A DNA stretch of 64,000 bases, taken from assembly GCF_000002595.2 (NCBI RefSeq), contig NC_057006.1:5501356-5565355 (forward strand), in the 5' to 3' direction. This document shows, one piece after another, positions 1 to 10,498 of the stretch. Origin of the DNA: Chlamydomonas reinhardtii (taxonomy: Eukaryota; Chlorophyta; Chlorophyceae; Chlamydomonadales; Chlamydomonadaceae). Under the pieces are notes generated by a model. It was not told the DNA's origin. It saw only the letters and a list, made by a program, of their open reading frames with translations, and ran no database searches. The stretch's first letter is position 1. Each line of letters starts with the position of its first letter. The translations under genes and the position numbers were made by a program.

Positions 1-478
1 ACACGACCGTAGCAGCAGCACCACATGATATCACCCATATCATGTGTATTGCAATAATCATGATGGGCTTCATGGGCCCAACGGCCCCTCACGGCCTCAC
101 TGCGTCACCCGTAAGGCCATAACTGAATACCGTAGTGTACAGCCCTGGTCCATCTCTAAATACGGGATGCACGCCAGCCGTGCATGCCCGTTGTTCTCAC
201 CAACCTCCACGCCTCACACGGCTTTCCTTCAAGCTACCTCCACGGCTGCAAGACAATCAAGCCACAGCCTAGGGCCCCTCCCCATGCAAGTCCAGCACCT
301 GGAATCAGCTTGGCAAAATCCAACCCCACTCCGCCGTGCACCATCTCCCCCCCAAGCCGCCCGACTACCTACGGTGATGTACAACGACTCGCATATGCAG
401 CTGCAGGTCTCCTTGCCGCGCGATTGTTTCCTTACGGGATTGGTTCAACGTTAAGCCCCCCCCCCGGCCCCCCCCTTC
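1..478. other. Intergenic, 3' side of U-box gene
   Basis: No convincing coding exon. It holds the 3' flank of the minus-strand U-box gene, a perfect 9-bp inverted repeat (22-30 and 38-46) and one copy of a dispersed repeat (375-459). No TGTAA signal was found for the minus strand here. Confidence 0.5.
375..459 (+). repeat. Dispersed repeat A, copy 1
   Basis: An approximately 85-bp block that reads like the reverse complement of 36847-36938, about 80-85% identical by eye, with shared cores GCATATGC, CTCCTTG and TGTTTCCTTACG. It lies outside any exon. Family not recognised; it could be the end of a non-autonomous transposon. Confidence 0.6.
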
Positions 479-2805
479 TCAGCTGAGGTCCACGAGGTGG
501 GGCGGAAGGCCGCCGGTCTCGCGGCTACCGCTACCACCGCTGCCTATCCCGCTGCCGCTGCTGCCACTGCCACCTGCCCCATCGCCGCCGCCGCCGCCGC
601 CGCCGCCGCCCTGCTGCAGCCAGCGCTCCACCAGGTCTCGTACCGCCTGTGCGCACGTCGTCACAGCAAACCAGCACAGCGCGTGTGAGGCCACGAGCTT
701 TGGGCGCCCCCAACATCTTAGGAATAAAATGTAGCCCAATGCATCCCAGCCAACTGCGTGGCACGTGTCATTGAGGTTCAGCGCCAGCTTCAGAGGGCCA
801 TCCCCGCCGGATCCTGTTCCTCTCACAGCATCGCCACCCGACCTCGCTGCCTTCTCTCTCCCATAGCACAACAGCACACTCACATCGCCCGCCAGCCACG
901 CACCAGGTTGGGGTAGAGGTCCGCCTCCGACAGCGGGGCGCCGTTCACCGGGTCCGTGTTGTGCTGCAGCACCCACCTGCACGCACACGACGGCCCCGGA
1001 GGCGGGGCGGCGGCCGTGGCCAAAGGAAGACACGGGCGCATGAGCGTTTTGGCCGATGCCGGGCTACAACGGGCATGCCCACGCACCGGACTGTACGGCA
1101 GTGGCAGTACAAAGCGACCCACAGCCTACCGTACGGTACTTACTTCTGGGACAAGAACCCCAACGCCGGAATCAGCAACCCCGGCCCCATGAAAGGCTAC
1201 CCCCCCCCCCTGTGTCCTCCTCCCGCACCACCGCTCTCACTTGCGTATGTAGTCAAAGTCGAATGTGGTGCCGCTGGGTCCGACCACAGGCACCCGCATC
1301 AGGCTGTGCGAGATGGGGCTGCGGCCGGGGCACACCGAGACGTGGCACGACAGCACAGGAAAGGACGCAGTTTGTCGGGGCCTCAGGTAGAGCCGCGCCG
1401 TACGATAGCAAGCACGTAACGGTAGCTGCAAATGTCCGCACTCACTGTGCTGCACGGGCCCCATCCCTTCTTATACAAGCCTGAAGCACCTCCCGCCCTC
1501 CCCACTCAACCCAGCCACTCACCAGCACAAAGCGTCTGGCGCCGCCTCTAGCGGCCGCCCGGGCCGCGGCGTTGTCGTGTCCAACGGCGGCGGCATGCGG
1601 CGGCCAAGTGCGCCCGCCGCGGACAGGCGGCACCGCAGCAGGTGCTCCAGATGCAGCCGCAACAGGAACAGCAGCGCGGGCGGCTCCGGCACGCCGTTGA
1701 CGCTCTGAGGGCAAGGCACCGAGGGCTTTGCATACCGTTGTTGCTACTGTTTCACAACACACACGCACTCACACGCACACGCACGCACGCACGCACACGC
1801 ATTCATGTATGGTACGTTGTACACACACCTACAGTATCCACGCACACATAAGCACGTGCAAACACATTCACCCCGTTCACAAACACACATGACACACAAC
1901 GACACACACCCATTTATGCACCCACCCATCCACCCACCTCTCGGAAGTTGTCGCATGCGAACCACAGCTGCCCGCCGTCGTCGCTCCACTCCCACGCGCC
2001 CGCCACGGCGTCCGACCTCCTGAACAGCAGCGGGTGCAGGTTGGCCGGCGCGTAGGCATAGTGGCCGTTGTCATCGGGCTCCAGCTCCTCAAACTCCTGG
2101 GGCAGGAACTCCAGCTCTGCAGTCCAGACCCCGAAGAGGGGTATGAGGGGAGCATGAGCCGCAACAGGAGCATGGACACCACTCCGCCTCCCTCCTCCCC
2201 TGGCGCTCCACGCTTTCCTTCGAGTCGTGCCCTGGGGGAGCACCCCAGGGGGAGCTGCTTCGTTCCTGTGCCACTCACCCAGCGTTGGCCGGTTCAGCAG
2301 AGAGGCGATGACCTTACAGAACTTGACAGACTCCAGAGCGGAGGCGTCAAACAACTGACCGGGCACGGGGGCGTTCGGACGGGGGCCGTGATGGGACGGG
2401 TTGAGTGCATGAACGCGCTGCATCCAGGATCTCAGCTGGAAAGGAAGGGGTGCTTGCACCAGCTTGCACACGCCCGCCGCGCCCTTCCCCCCGCCCCGAT
2501 GCAACGTGGAGCTCAACCACGAGCTCAAGCCCAATACTTGCTAGGCTGAGGTCCTCCTGATTCCGCGGCGCTGGCCTGCCACGCCCCGTCGGGTGGACAG
2601 TTCCGGCGAACTCCGGCCCCTGCCACTGACCTGCAGCTTTGAACCCGCCCCTGCTTACGCCCCTGCTTACCTGCACTATGAAGCTAATTGTGTTGCCAGC
2701 TATATACACGATAATAGATATGGCGCCGATCAGGACTCCAACGCGCACCAGCGTGCGATGTCGCCCTAACTGGGGAATGAGCCGCGAGAGTAGTACAGTA
2801 AACAT
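479..2805 (-). CDS. Membrane-anchored U-box protein (putative E3 ubiquitin ligase)
   Basis: Seven exons: 2805-2671, 2354-2279, 2116-1938, 1704-1523, 1381-1241, 976-904, 646-479; all phases close, giving 317 aa. Residues about 19-44 form one hydrophobic helix (VGVLIGAISIIVYIAG). Residues about 207-274 are a U-box: SPISHSLMRVPVVGPSG, then HNTDPVNGAPLSEADLYPNL joined across an intron to AVRDLVERWLQQ, the standard U-box end. U-box proteins bind E2 enzymes without zinc and transfer ubiquitin. The middle (about 71-190) matches no family I know. The tail is a Gly/Ser run coded by a GGC repeat. Start chosen because the ATG at 2805 precedes the membrane helix directly. Substrate and membrane are unknown. 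Confidence 0.8.
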
Positions 2806-3659
2806 TTTATGTTCGCTTATAGACTTTACAATACAGATCCAGCTGGTCGCGTAAACTCCGCGTCGTGGCTGTCCATTTGTATTCCTGTTTCTATTCAGAC
2901 TTCCAGGGTCGGGCAGTTTGCCGCTTTGCCTGTATACAAATCGCTATCGGTCGACCGCACAGCGACAGTATTTGCGGGGCACTGGACGAGCGTACATCCG
3001 GTTGCAGGTGGCACGCGTGTCACGGCTGCTGTCCCATTCCTCGGGCCCGATTGCTTTAGGTTCAGCCCCAAAGCGTTGTTTTCGTAGTGGGCCAGTGAGG
3101 CAGTGATGGCAATCTCGCTCCGCGCTAGTTGAAATAGTTGAAACTGAGCCAAATCGCGTGCTTATAACGGCAATTGTGCAAGTGCAACAACTCCTGCCTC
3201 TCGCAGCCGCACCGTGGCCAATAGCCAATTAGCCATCACCCAGACGACCGGGAACCATATGAACATATCGTCATCTGCTTCACACATGGCGATGGCTAGC
3301 TATGTCCTGCAGGCAGCGTCTAAGTCGGCCAAAATACGCATGTACGAGCTACATCCCGACCATCCCTGTCAGTTGCCCCTGAGCCAATCAATGAGGCGCT
3401 CTAACCGGGCTCACAAAGCCAATAACTGATTGCATCACATGAACAGCTTTGCACGGCGTACATTTGTTCGCTTGCACCACAGGTCTCCATCACCCGCCAC
3501 CACCCTACGTCCGACATGCTTTTAGCCCCCACTGCCTGCGTCCTGCACGCACGCCCACCGATCCGCACCAACGCCCAACGCTTTCACAAGCGAGACGCCG
3601 CCGACGCGCCACGCCAGGCCGCGCTACCCCCAACATCTGTATCCAAACTCCCCGGCCTC
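2806..3659. other. Intergenic: U-box gene promoter and transporter 3' flank
   Basis: Between two minus-strand genes. It should hold the promoter and 5' UTR of the U-box gene and the 3' UTR of the transporter. The only minus-strand TGTAA (2826-2830) sits 21 bases from the U-box start codon, too close to be trusted. No conserved coding signal seen. Confidence 0.4.
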
Positions 3660-6231
3660 TCAATCCGCCAGCCGGTTGTGCGAGTGCGTGATGCTGAAGC
3701 CGCTGGGCTCCAGCACGATGAGCATCACGCCCAGCATCATGAGGAAGATGTAGGGCAGGCGGCTGCGGATGGACTCGCGGAACAGCGCCGCACCCAGCAG
3801 CACGCTCATGAGCACGTTGCAGCGCTTTATGGCCACCACGTACGACACCAGCAAGTGCCGCACCGCGTTCAGGAATAGCAGCACCGCCGCCAGCTCCAGC
3901 GCGCTCACCTGCGAGCAGCCAAATGGCATACATCGCATGCAAGGTGTTTGCATACATGCTGGGAGTGGGAGCCCCGACTGCGCCTCGTCCGACGCCACGC
4001 AGAGCACCAGCGCATCCTTTCATCCTAGGCCGCTTCCAGTCCCGCTCCCGCTCGTGCACCCGCACCGGCCTCCGGCCCGCCCGTGCACCCGCACCGCCCT
4101 CCGGCCCGCCCCCAGCTCTGCCGCCCCTACTGGCCTCCAACGCACCGCCTGCTCGCCTACCCGCTAGCCCACCATTCCCATTCCCACTTTCGTACTCAGG
4201 AACTCATTCCTGTTCCCCATTCCCAGCGCCGCTCCCTTCCCAGTTCCGCACGGCCTCACCGCTATCATGACTCCCAGGTTGTCCCGCAGCAGCAGCAGCA
4301 GCCGCGGCTCCGTGGCGCAGATGTACATGAGGGAGGCGCCGCCGATGGTGAGCCGCTGCACGGCGAAGTACATCCTGTGGTGGTAGAGGCGCGTGAGAGG
4401 GAGTGCATGTAAGCGTGTATGTGCATGCGGTGGCTGGTCTGGGAGTGACAGTACACTGCGTGCCGGGCATCCGGACACCACCAAGGCTGGCTCACAAGCG
4501 GTTTGGCACTTTATTTGCCCTGTTTGTAGCGCATCCTGCTCTGCGTGCGGACAGGTGTCTAACCCGTATGCCCAAAAGTGCTGCTGCGCCCCCGCCCCGC
4601 CCCCAGCGCGCCTCAGGCGCCCGCAACCCACCAGATGGATGGCCCCGTGAGCACTCCTAGTTTGTCCAGTGACGCCGTGATCGACCAGATCACCGCCACA
4701 CCTGCACAGCCGCAGCAGCAGCAGCACAAGCCGCCGCAACGGCAGGCCACGCGCTCATGACCCAGCCAAGACATATGCACAAGGACCCGCTGTGCCCGCG
4801 CTTCGCGCCATCATGTGGGCATGCGCCCCTGCCCGCACTGCAGGACCCTCCAGACAGCAGTCGGCCGGTGACCACAGCTGCTCCCATGATGCACCTACAA
4901 CACCCCATTCCATCACGTTCCCCAACCCTCGCCACACGACTACCCCACCCCCGCCCCTTCCGGCTCACCTATCATGAGCACCGTCCCCGGCTCCTGGTGC
5001 CACGGCAGCACCGCCGCCAGCGCCCCTGTGCCCGACGACCACGTCGGCCGCGCCACCAGGTCCGACACACTGGACGGCCGCCGTACCAGCCCCAGGTGCT
5101 TGCCGCCCAGCAACCGCCGCACGCCGCCGCCGAACACGCCCGCCCCGCTGCCGCCGGATCCCCCCGCAGCACCGTTGCTGACGGGTCCTGACTCCAGGTC
5201 GAGCCCTGCCCCGCCACCGCCGCCACCAGCGCCACCACCTGCCACCGCCAAGGCAGAGGGCGCCGCGCGCTGCATGAGCAGCCCGGTCGCCGCCGCTGTT
5301 GACGTCGACGTGGCAGTGAAGGCCGCGGCAGCGGTGGCGCCGGCGCCGGGCCCGCCGAGGAGCTGCAGCCCCCCGCCTGAAGCAGCCGCCGCCGAACCCG
5401 CTGCTAACGTGCCGAAGCTAGACGCCGAGCCCGAGTCCCCTGAAGACTTGAGGCCGGCGGCCCCGGCGCTACTGCTGCTACTGCTGGCACTGGCGGCTCG
5501 CAGGTTGAGCAGGTAACCCCCCAGCGCCACCACACACACGCCCGCCACACCGCTGCTGCCGGGCAGCTCGCCTGTGAAGGCGACAGCCGGTGGGTCCACG
5601 TGCTTTAGGGGAGACCCAGAAGCCAAAGGCAGGGTCCAAATTCCCCATTCTTGCGCGCCGCCGCACGATCCAAGCCCATCGCGACAGTCCAGGACGTACC
5701 CAGGAAGATGTATGCCGTCACGATGAGGATGGCTGGCGTGAAGGCCAGGTATGGAATGGTGAGGCTGAGCGGGCTCATGCACACGGCCCGCTGGTACATA
5801 AATCTACTGAGCAGCAGCAGCAGCGAGGACGACAGCGTGGCCGTGGCAAACACCTGGGGGTGCTTGACCGTGGATATGGATTGCCAGTGCCCAGATAGCA
5901 CCACCCAGCTGACGCTGAATACCTGCAGGTGCGCCGAGGCTAGTGCTGATCATTGGGCAGTATGTATTCCAGAGGCGGAACCCACACACATGTGTATCTT
6001 GCTTGCCTAGCGTTCATTCCCACCGTACCCCGCCCACCCACCCCCACCCCGGCTCACGGCGTCAAGCAGCGCAGGCACAGTGACCAGGCCGTCGTTGGAA
6101 ATCCCCCATGTCGTGCTGGCATACTTTCGCAGCGTGTCGATGCAGGTGTGCGTAACGGCCGCACACGCTGCGAGGACCAACCCCGTTACAAGCATTTGGG
6201 AAGTCCGATCGAGTCCTCGCTCAAACTTCAC
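3660..6231 (-). CDS. EamA/DMT-family membrane transporter
   Basis: Six exons: 6231-6058, 5922-5700, about 5602-4969, 4701-4632, 4374-4260, 3908-3660; about 488 aa. Two EamA-like halves: the first ends PYLAFTPAILIVTAYIFLG then VDPPAVAFTGELPG; the second has WSITASLDKLGVLTGPSIW, CNVLMSVLLGAALFRES and MMLGVMLIVLEPSG, all typical of drug/metabolite transporters. A Gly/Ala/Ser-rich loop of roughly 160 residues (5480-4990) separates the halves, long for the family. Substrate and membrane cannot be read. The junction between exons 2 and 3 (about 5600) is the one place with no in-phase GT-AG pair: family alignment wants GAG-CAC there, which leaves an intron ending AA. The stop at 3660 follows a short hydrophilic tail. 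Confidence 0.8.
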
Positions 6232-6801
6232 GGGCTGTTGGTCCAGTGCTCATGGGGAGACCAAAGAAACGCTCCGTTAGTAGTGGTTTATTAGGCCACA
6301 GACTTGAACCATTTGAACCAGTCTTCCAGTTCGCGTGCAACTTCCACCTTCAAGTGCTTATAACTTGTCGTTGATGTTATATCTGAGCAAACTTGAATAA
6401 GAGAGTTTACGCCTATAGATGTCGCTGCAAAGACGTTTGAGAAAAACTCCTGTCTTTTGATAACAAGTATTTCGTGCGATGCAAGGGCTCAATAATAATT
6501 TACAGCGTTCGATTGTAATGTGCACTACAATAGGCGTCAGAAAATCGCTTCGCTGGCTGGCCGGGAAGCTGACCAGTCGGCTTCGCCTTGTCGGTCACGC
6601 AGTGTGCATGTTGGCTGGCCAATTATCTTCATTAAGATTAACAGACACTGGTAGCCGGCACCGGCTTCTAGCTTCGCCGGAAGCCCCTGCATGGGACATC
6701 GGCCTGATGCAGGGTTCTGGACACACCAGTCCCCGAAGGAAGCGAAGTTTTCAAAGTGGGCCTGGCGTCCCACTTATGAGTGTATAGTTTCAGCCACAAA
6801 A
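6232..6801. other. Divergent intergenic: transporter and pfkB kinase 5' regions
   Basis: 570 bases between the divergent starts of the transporter (-) and the pfkB kinase (+). Unusually AT-rich at 6300-6500 for this window, as promoters often are; 6540-6770 has several short GC-rich inverted repeats. No exon recognised. Confidence 0.45.
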
Positions 6802-9231
6802 ATGTCTGCGCTTCGCATTCCCTGCGTTTCTGAAGTGGCGTCGACTTCGCCTCGCTGCATTCCGCAGCTTGCAGCCCGTCGCAGCTTGTCGCGCCGTGCC
6901 GGCCGCCGGGCGACAACTCAGGTGCTGAATTGCGCCGTCAATCCCAGGTCTACGCCCAGCATCAACGTTGCAGCCGCACTTGAGGCGCCGACTGCCTCGC
7001 GTCTCGCGTCCCCGGCCGGCGTGGCACCAGCTGCAGGCTCGGGAGGCTTTAACAGCGATATACTTGGGCTTGGGCAAGCCATCGTCGACTGGTCCGCCTC
7101 CGTCGACTTTAGCTTGCTCTCCACGTTCAATGTGCCGCTCGGCGGGCGACGGTAAGCTTGCAAAGTCTCAAGTAGTTATACAGGGTCGTTTGGGTGGGAT
7201 CGGCCCCAGAGAAATGGTGTGTTTTTGTCGGAGCGATTTTGGCCTCACCGCCGAACAACCTTGTCTCCGCTGCGGTTTTCCCAAACCCAGCGTCATCACC
7301 GTCGAGGAGCGTGCGTCGGTGATGGAGACGCTTGATGAGATTGGCGCGCCCAGCCAGGTGAGGGCGACGGAGCGTGGTCGTCAGTTCCCCACAACCGCGC
7401 ATGCCACTTGGTGCCCAACACCGCCGTCAGCCTGGCTAGACTGGCGCTCTCTTGTGTTTTCATTGTCGAACTTCAGCATGACTCTCAATTTGAGGGCATA
7501 TCGTTGGCGGGACATAGCAAGCGTGGCCTTTCCGGGGCCTCACTTTGTCGCCGACGGCCCACATCCGCAACAGCCCCGGTCACACCGCCGACCCTGCTTT
7601 CCACCGCCCACCTCAATCTACTGCCCCTCGCCACACCTCATCTAATGCAACGCTTTCCATTCATTACCACGCCACCCACTCACCCTGTTGCATCCCGTCC
7701 ACTGGCTTCCAGGTCAGCGCTGGCGGCTCCCTGGCCAACACGCTGGTGGGTGTGGCCCGCCTGGCGCGCGCCGCCGGCAAGGACCTGCGCGTGGCTCTGG
7801 GCGGCAGCCTGGGGTGAGTGGCTAGGGTTGGAGGGTTCGGGGTTGGGATACCGTATAAAGTGGAATAATGAAAGCGGGTCCAGGGGGTTGTCCAAGAAAG
7901 AAAAGAAAGGGACACAAGACGGAACAACAACGAGCTGCTGTACGCCCCATTACTGGCTCTTTCTTACGATTTGTGGCCCAACTCCCCTTCAGGACGGACA
8001 CGCTCGGCCAGTACTTTAACTCCCAGCTGCGCAGCGCTGGCGTGCGCTGCCTGCTGGACACGCACCAGCACCACGCGGCGCAGCACGCGCTGCACCCCCA
8101 ACCCCACGACCAGCACCCCCAGCCCACGCACCCCACCCAGCAGCCCCAGCAGCAGCCCGCGCACTCTGCGCAGCAGCAGCAGCAGCACCCCTCGCCCGAG
8201 GGCCACACCGGCACCGTCATGGTGCTCACCACGCCCGACGCGCAGCGCTCCTTCCTGTCCTTCTTCACCTCGGACCGCCTGGCGCTCAGCGAGCGGCTGC
8301 GCTCGGCCGTGCGCGGCTGCCGGCTGGTGGTGATGGAGGGCTACCTGTGGGAGATGGAGGGCGCCGAGGCCTACATGGCCGAGGTCATCCGCATCGCACA
8401 CGCCGCGGGCGCGCAGGTGGCCATGACGGCCGGCGACCCGGGCGTGGTGGCGCGGCACCGGGAGGAGATGCTGCGCACCATTGCGCGCGGCGTGGACATG
8501 GTGTTCACGGTGCGTGGGGGGCGGCAGGGAGGCAGGGGTTGCGGGTCAGAGGGGGCGGGTCGGAGGGGGCGGGTCGGAGGGGCCGGGTCGGGGAGGAAGC
8601 CAGGGAGGCTGCTTAGGGTTTGGACGGGTAGTTCTTCCCAGTCCCGACATGGCGCGGAGCTGTGAAACGCCAGGGGGCACGTGGCTGGCTGCTGCGGCAT
8701 TTGCCCATTCTCACATACGCCCACGCTCTCGCCCACCCGCAGAACGAGGACGAGGCGGCCAACCTGGCTGGGCTGCCCGGCCCGGCGGCGCTGGCGTCCT
8801 CGCCCACCGCCTCGGAGGAGGAGCTGGAGGAGGCGGGCGAGCGGGCGGCGCTGGCGCTGGCGGAGCTGTGCCCCGTGGCGGTGGTGACGGCGGGCAGCAA
8901 GGGCAGCTACGTGTGCGCAATGGGCGAGATCCACGCCGTGCCGCCGTACTGGCTTCCGCAGGGCCCCGTGGACACGTGCGGCGCCGGCGATGCCTACATG
9001 GCGGGTTTCACATACGCCATGATGGCGGGGTACGACGCGCGTACGGCGGGCGAGTTCGCCAGCCGCGTGGCGAGCGCCGTGATCGGGCGGTACGGCCCGC
9101 ACCTGAGTGACGAGGACGCGGAGGACCTGGTGGGGCAGCTGCCTGAGCACACCGGGCCCATGCGGGTGGCGCTGGGCGGCGCGGCGGGGCAGCTGGAGCT
9201 GGGCGGTGGGGCCGGCGGCTTCTCCTTTTAA
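6802..9231 (+). CDS. pfkB-family carbohydrate/nucleoside kinase, probably plastid-targeted
   Basis: Five exons: 6802-7151, 7291-7357, 7713-7813, 7993-8509, 8743-9231; 507 aa, all phases consistent. The first ~70 residues are rich in Ser/Arg/Ala with few acids, like a chloroplast transit peptide. Ribokinase-fold signs follow: ILGLGQAIVDWSASVD (strand 1), SAGGSLANTLVGVARLA (substrate-side Gly motif), TGTVMVLTTPDAQRSF (lid), and pfkB signature 2, DTCGAGDAYMAGF (about 422-434), whose second Asp (about 428) is the catalytic base. Members phosphorylate sugars or adenosine with ATP; the adenosine-kinase-like GGSLANT layout favours that branch but the substrate is not decided. Odd: a His/Gln/Pro-rich insert of ~40 residues just before the lid (8060-8195). 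Start: ATG at 6802 in context CACAAAAATGTCT. Confidence 0.87.
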
Positions 9232-10498
9232 AGGGAGGAGACGAAGGTGTGGAGAGGAGCGCGGAGTGGCGAGTGGCGCGTTGGTGCGACGGTGCGGTCC
9301 CCGCACCTGCATTGCATGTGGCATGTGCGCTTGGCGCCGCACAGGCGCTGTCCTGGAGAGGGAGCGAGGAAGGGCGCGGGAGGCGGGGGCGTGAGCAGGC
9401 ACAGGCTGCCGCGCGCGCGGTAAGAGTGATGGAGATGGAGTTCGGGTACGAGAGGGCTTGAATTCAAACGCGTGTCGAGCAGAGTATGAGCGCTTCTTTT
9501 TATATTATTTGCTGCGGCTGCTGCTGGCTGAGGCGGTAATGGGAAGGCGCTGCGCCCCACCGGGGTGTGTGTATGAACATGACATGACAGTGGCAGGGTG
9601 TGCATACTTCGCAGTCAGACATGAACATCTTGACTTTCCAAACATAACACATGGCAGTCGTGCTGCCCGCAATATGGACCTTGTCCTTACCCCGACTTTG
9701 AACTTTGACTTCTGACATGACGACTGACGACGTTTTGACTCGAGGCTGTTGACGGCTGACCAGATTCGGAATGCGCAGCGTGCTTAGATTGTTTTTGTGG
9801 TCCCCTGCCTGCCGCGGTGCTGCACACGCGGGTCTGCACTCTTGCTACCGGGGTTCAGCGGCAGGGGCCGGTTGCGGAGGTGGGCGTGCGCGTGTGAGCC
9901 GCGTGAGCTCTTCGGAGCTGAGGGGGAACTTGTGTACTGTTGGTTGGTCTGCCCCTGAGAGGGGCCGCCCTGTGTACGATAGCTTTCGGTTTTGTTTCTG
10001 CCTGTTTCAGCCTGCTATTCGGTTTGACTCAAGAAGTGGAATTAATGCCTCATGGAGATCCCTGCGCGGGAGGCAAGGCGGGATCCGCTTTCTCACGATT
10101 GATTTTTACGCTCGCCCGTGCTTTCACGCTCCCTGCACCGCCAGTTCATGTTGACGGTGTGCGGACTTGATGCGGCGGAGGTCCCAGTGTGTTGGAGTGA
10201 CGCATCGGAAGACCAGGGCGTGCATGGGGTGGGCACCCGGCCGGTGAGCCATCGCCGCGAGCCAGCGCCCGCCTCGCCTGTTCGTCCATTTTCCAAGGTG
10301 CCTGCGCCCTCGGCTTGTAACTTAAGACCAGTTGATTTGCTCTCGCGTCATTCAGCAACAACCCGTAGTAACTGCGGCGCAGCCCGCTCCCGCCTCGGCA
10401 CTCGCCGGTGCGCGCGAGGCCGCTGCTGGGTCGCCGCGCTCAGCTGCGCGCAGCCGCGTGCCGTTGCACCGAACTTCTCTCATTACGGTTCCGTGGAC
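9232..10498. other. Intergenic between tandem plus-strand genes
   Basis: 3' UTR of the kinase and promoter/5' UTR of the next gene. A TGTAA at 10316-10320 is the only plus-strand poly(A) candidate; it would make a 3' UTR of about 1.1 kb. An unrecognised upstream exon of the next gene cannot be excluded, but no conserved coding signal is visible. Confidence 0.4.
10316..10320 (+). terminator. Candidate poly(A) signal TGTAA (pfkB kinase)
   Basis: TGTAA, the usual volvocine poly(A) hexamer core, 1.1 kb after the stop codon. Distance is long, and the next gene starts 180 bases later. Confidence 0.25.

Noticed and set aside
22-46. Perfect 9-bp inverted repeat CACATGATA / TATCATGTG as a terminator or ncRNA
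   Set aside because: Isolated short hairpin with no T-run or neighbouring transcript; rho-independent terminators do not apply to this genome.
430-455. GGTTCAA resembling a tRNA B box
   Set aside because: No acceptor stem or A box could be folded around it; it belongs to dispersed repeat A.
1740-1915. CA-rich stretch in U-box intron 3 as a third copy of repeat B
   Set aside because: It has the CA tract but not the TTTTCCTTGTGCTC core.
2826-2830. TGTAA as poly(A) signal of the transporter gene
   Set aside because: Only 21 bases from the U-box start codon; it would leave no promoter for that gene.
8371-9402. 343-codon open frame on the minus strand
   Set aside because: Antisense to pfkB kinase exons; Arg/His/Pro-rich composition typical of a shadow frame.
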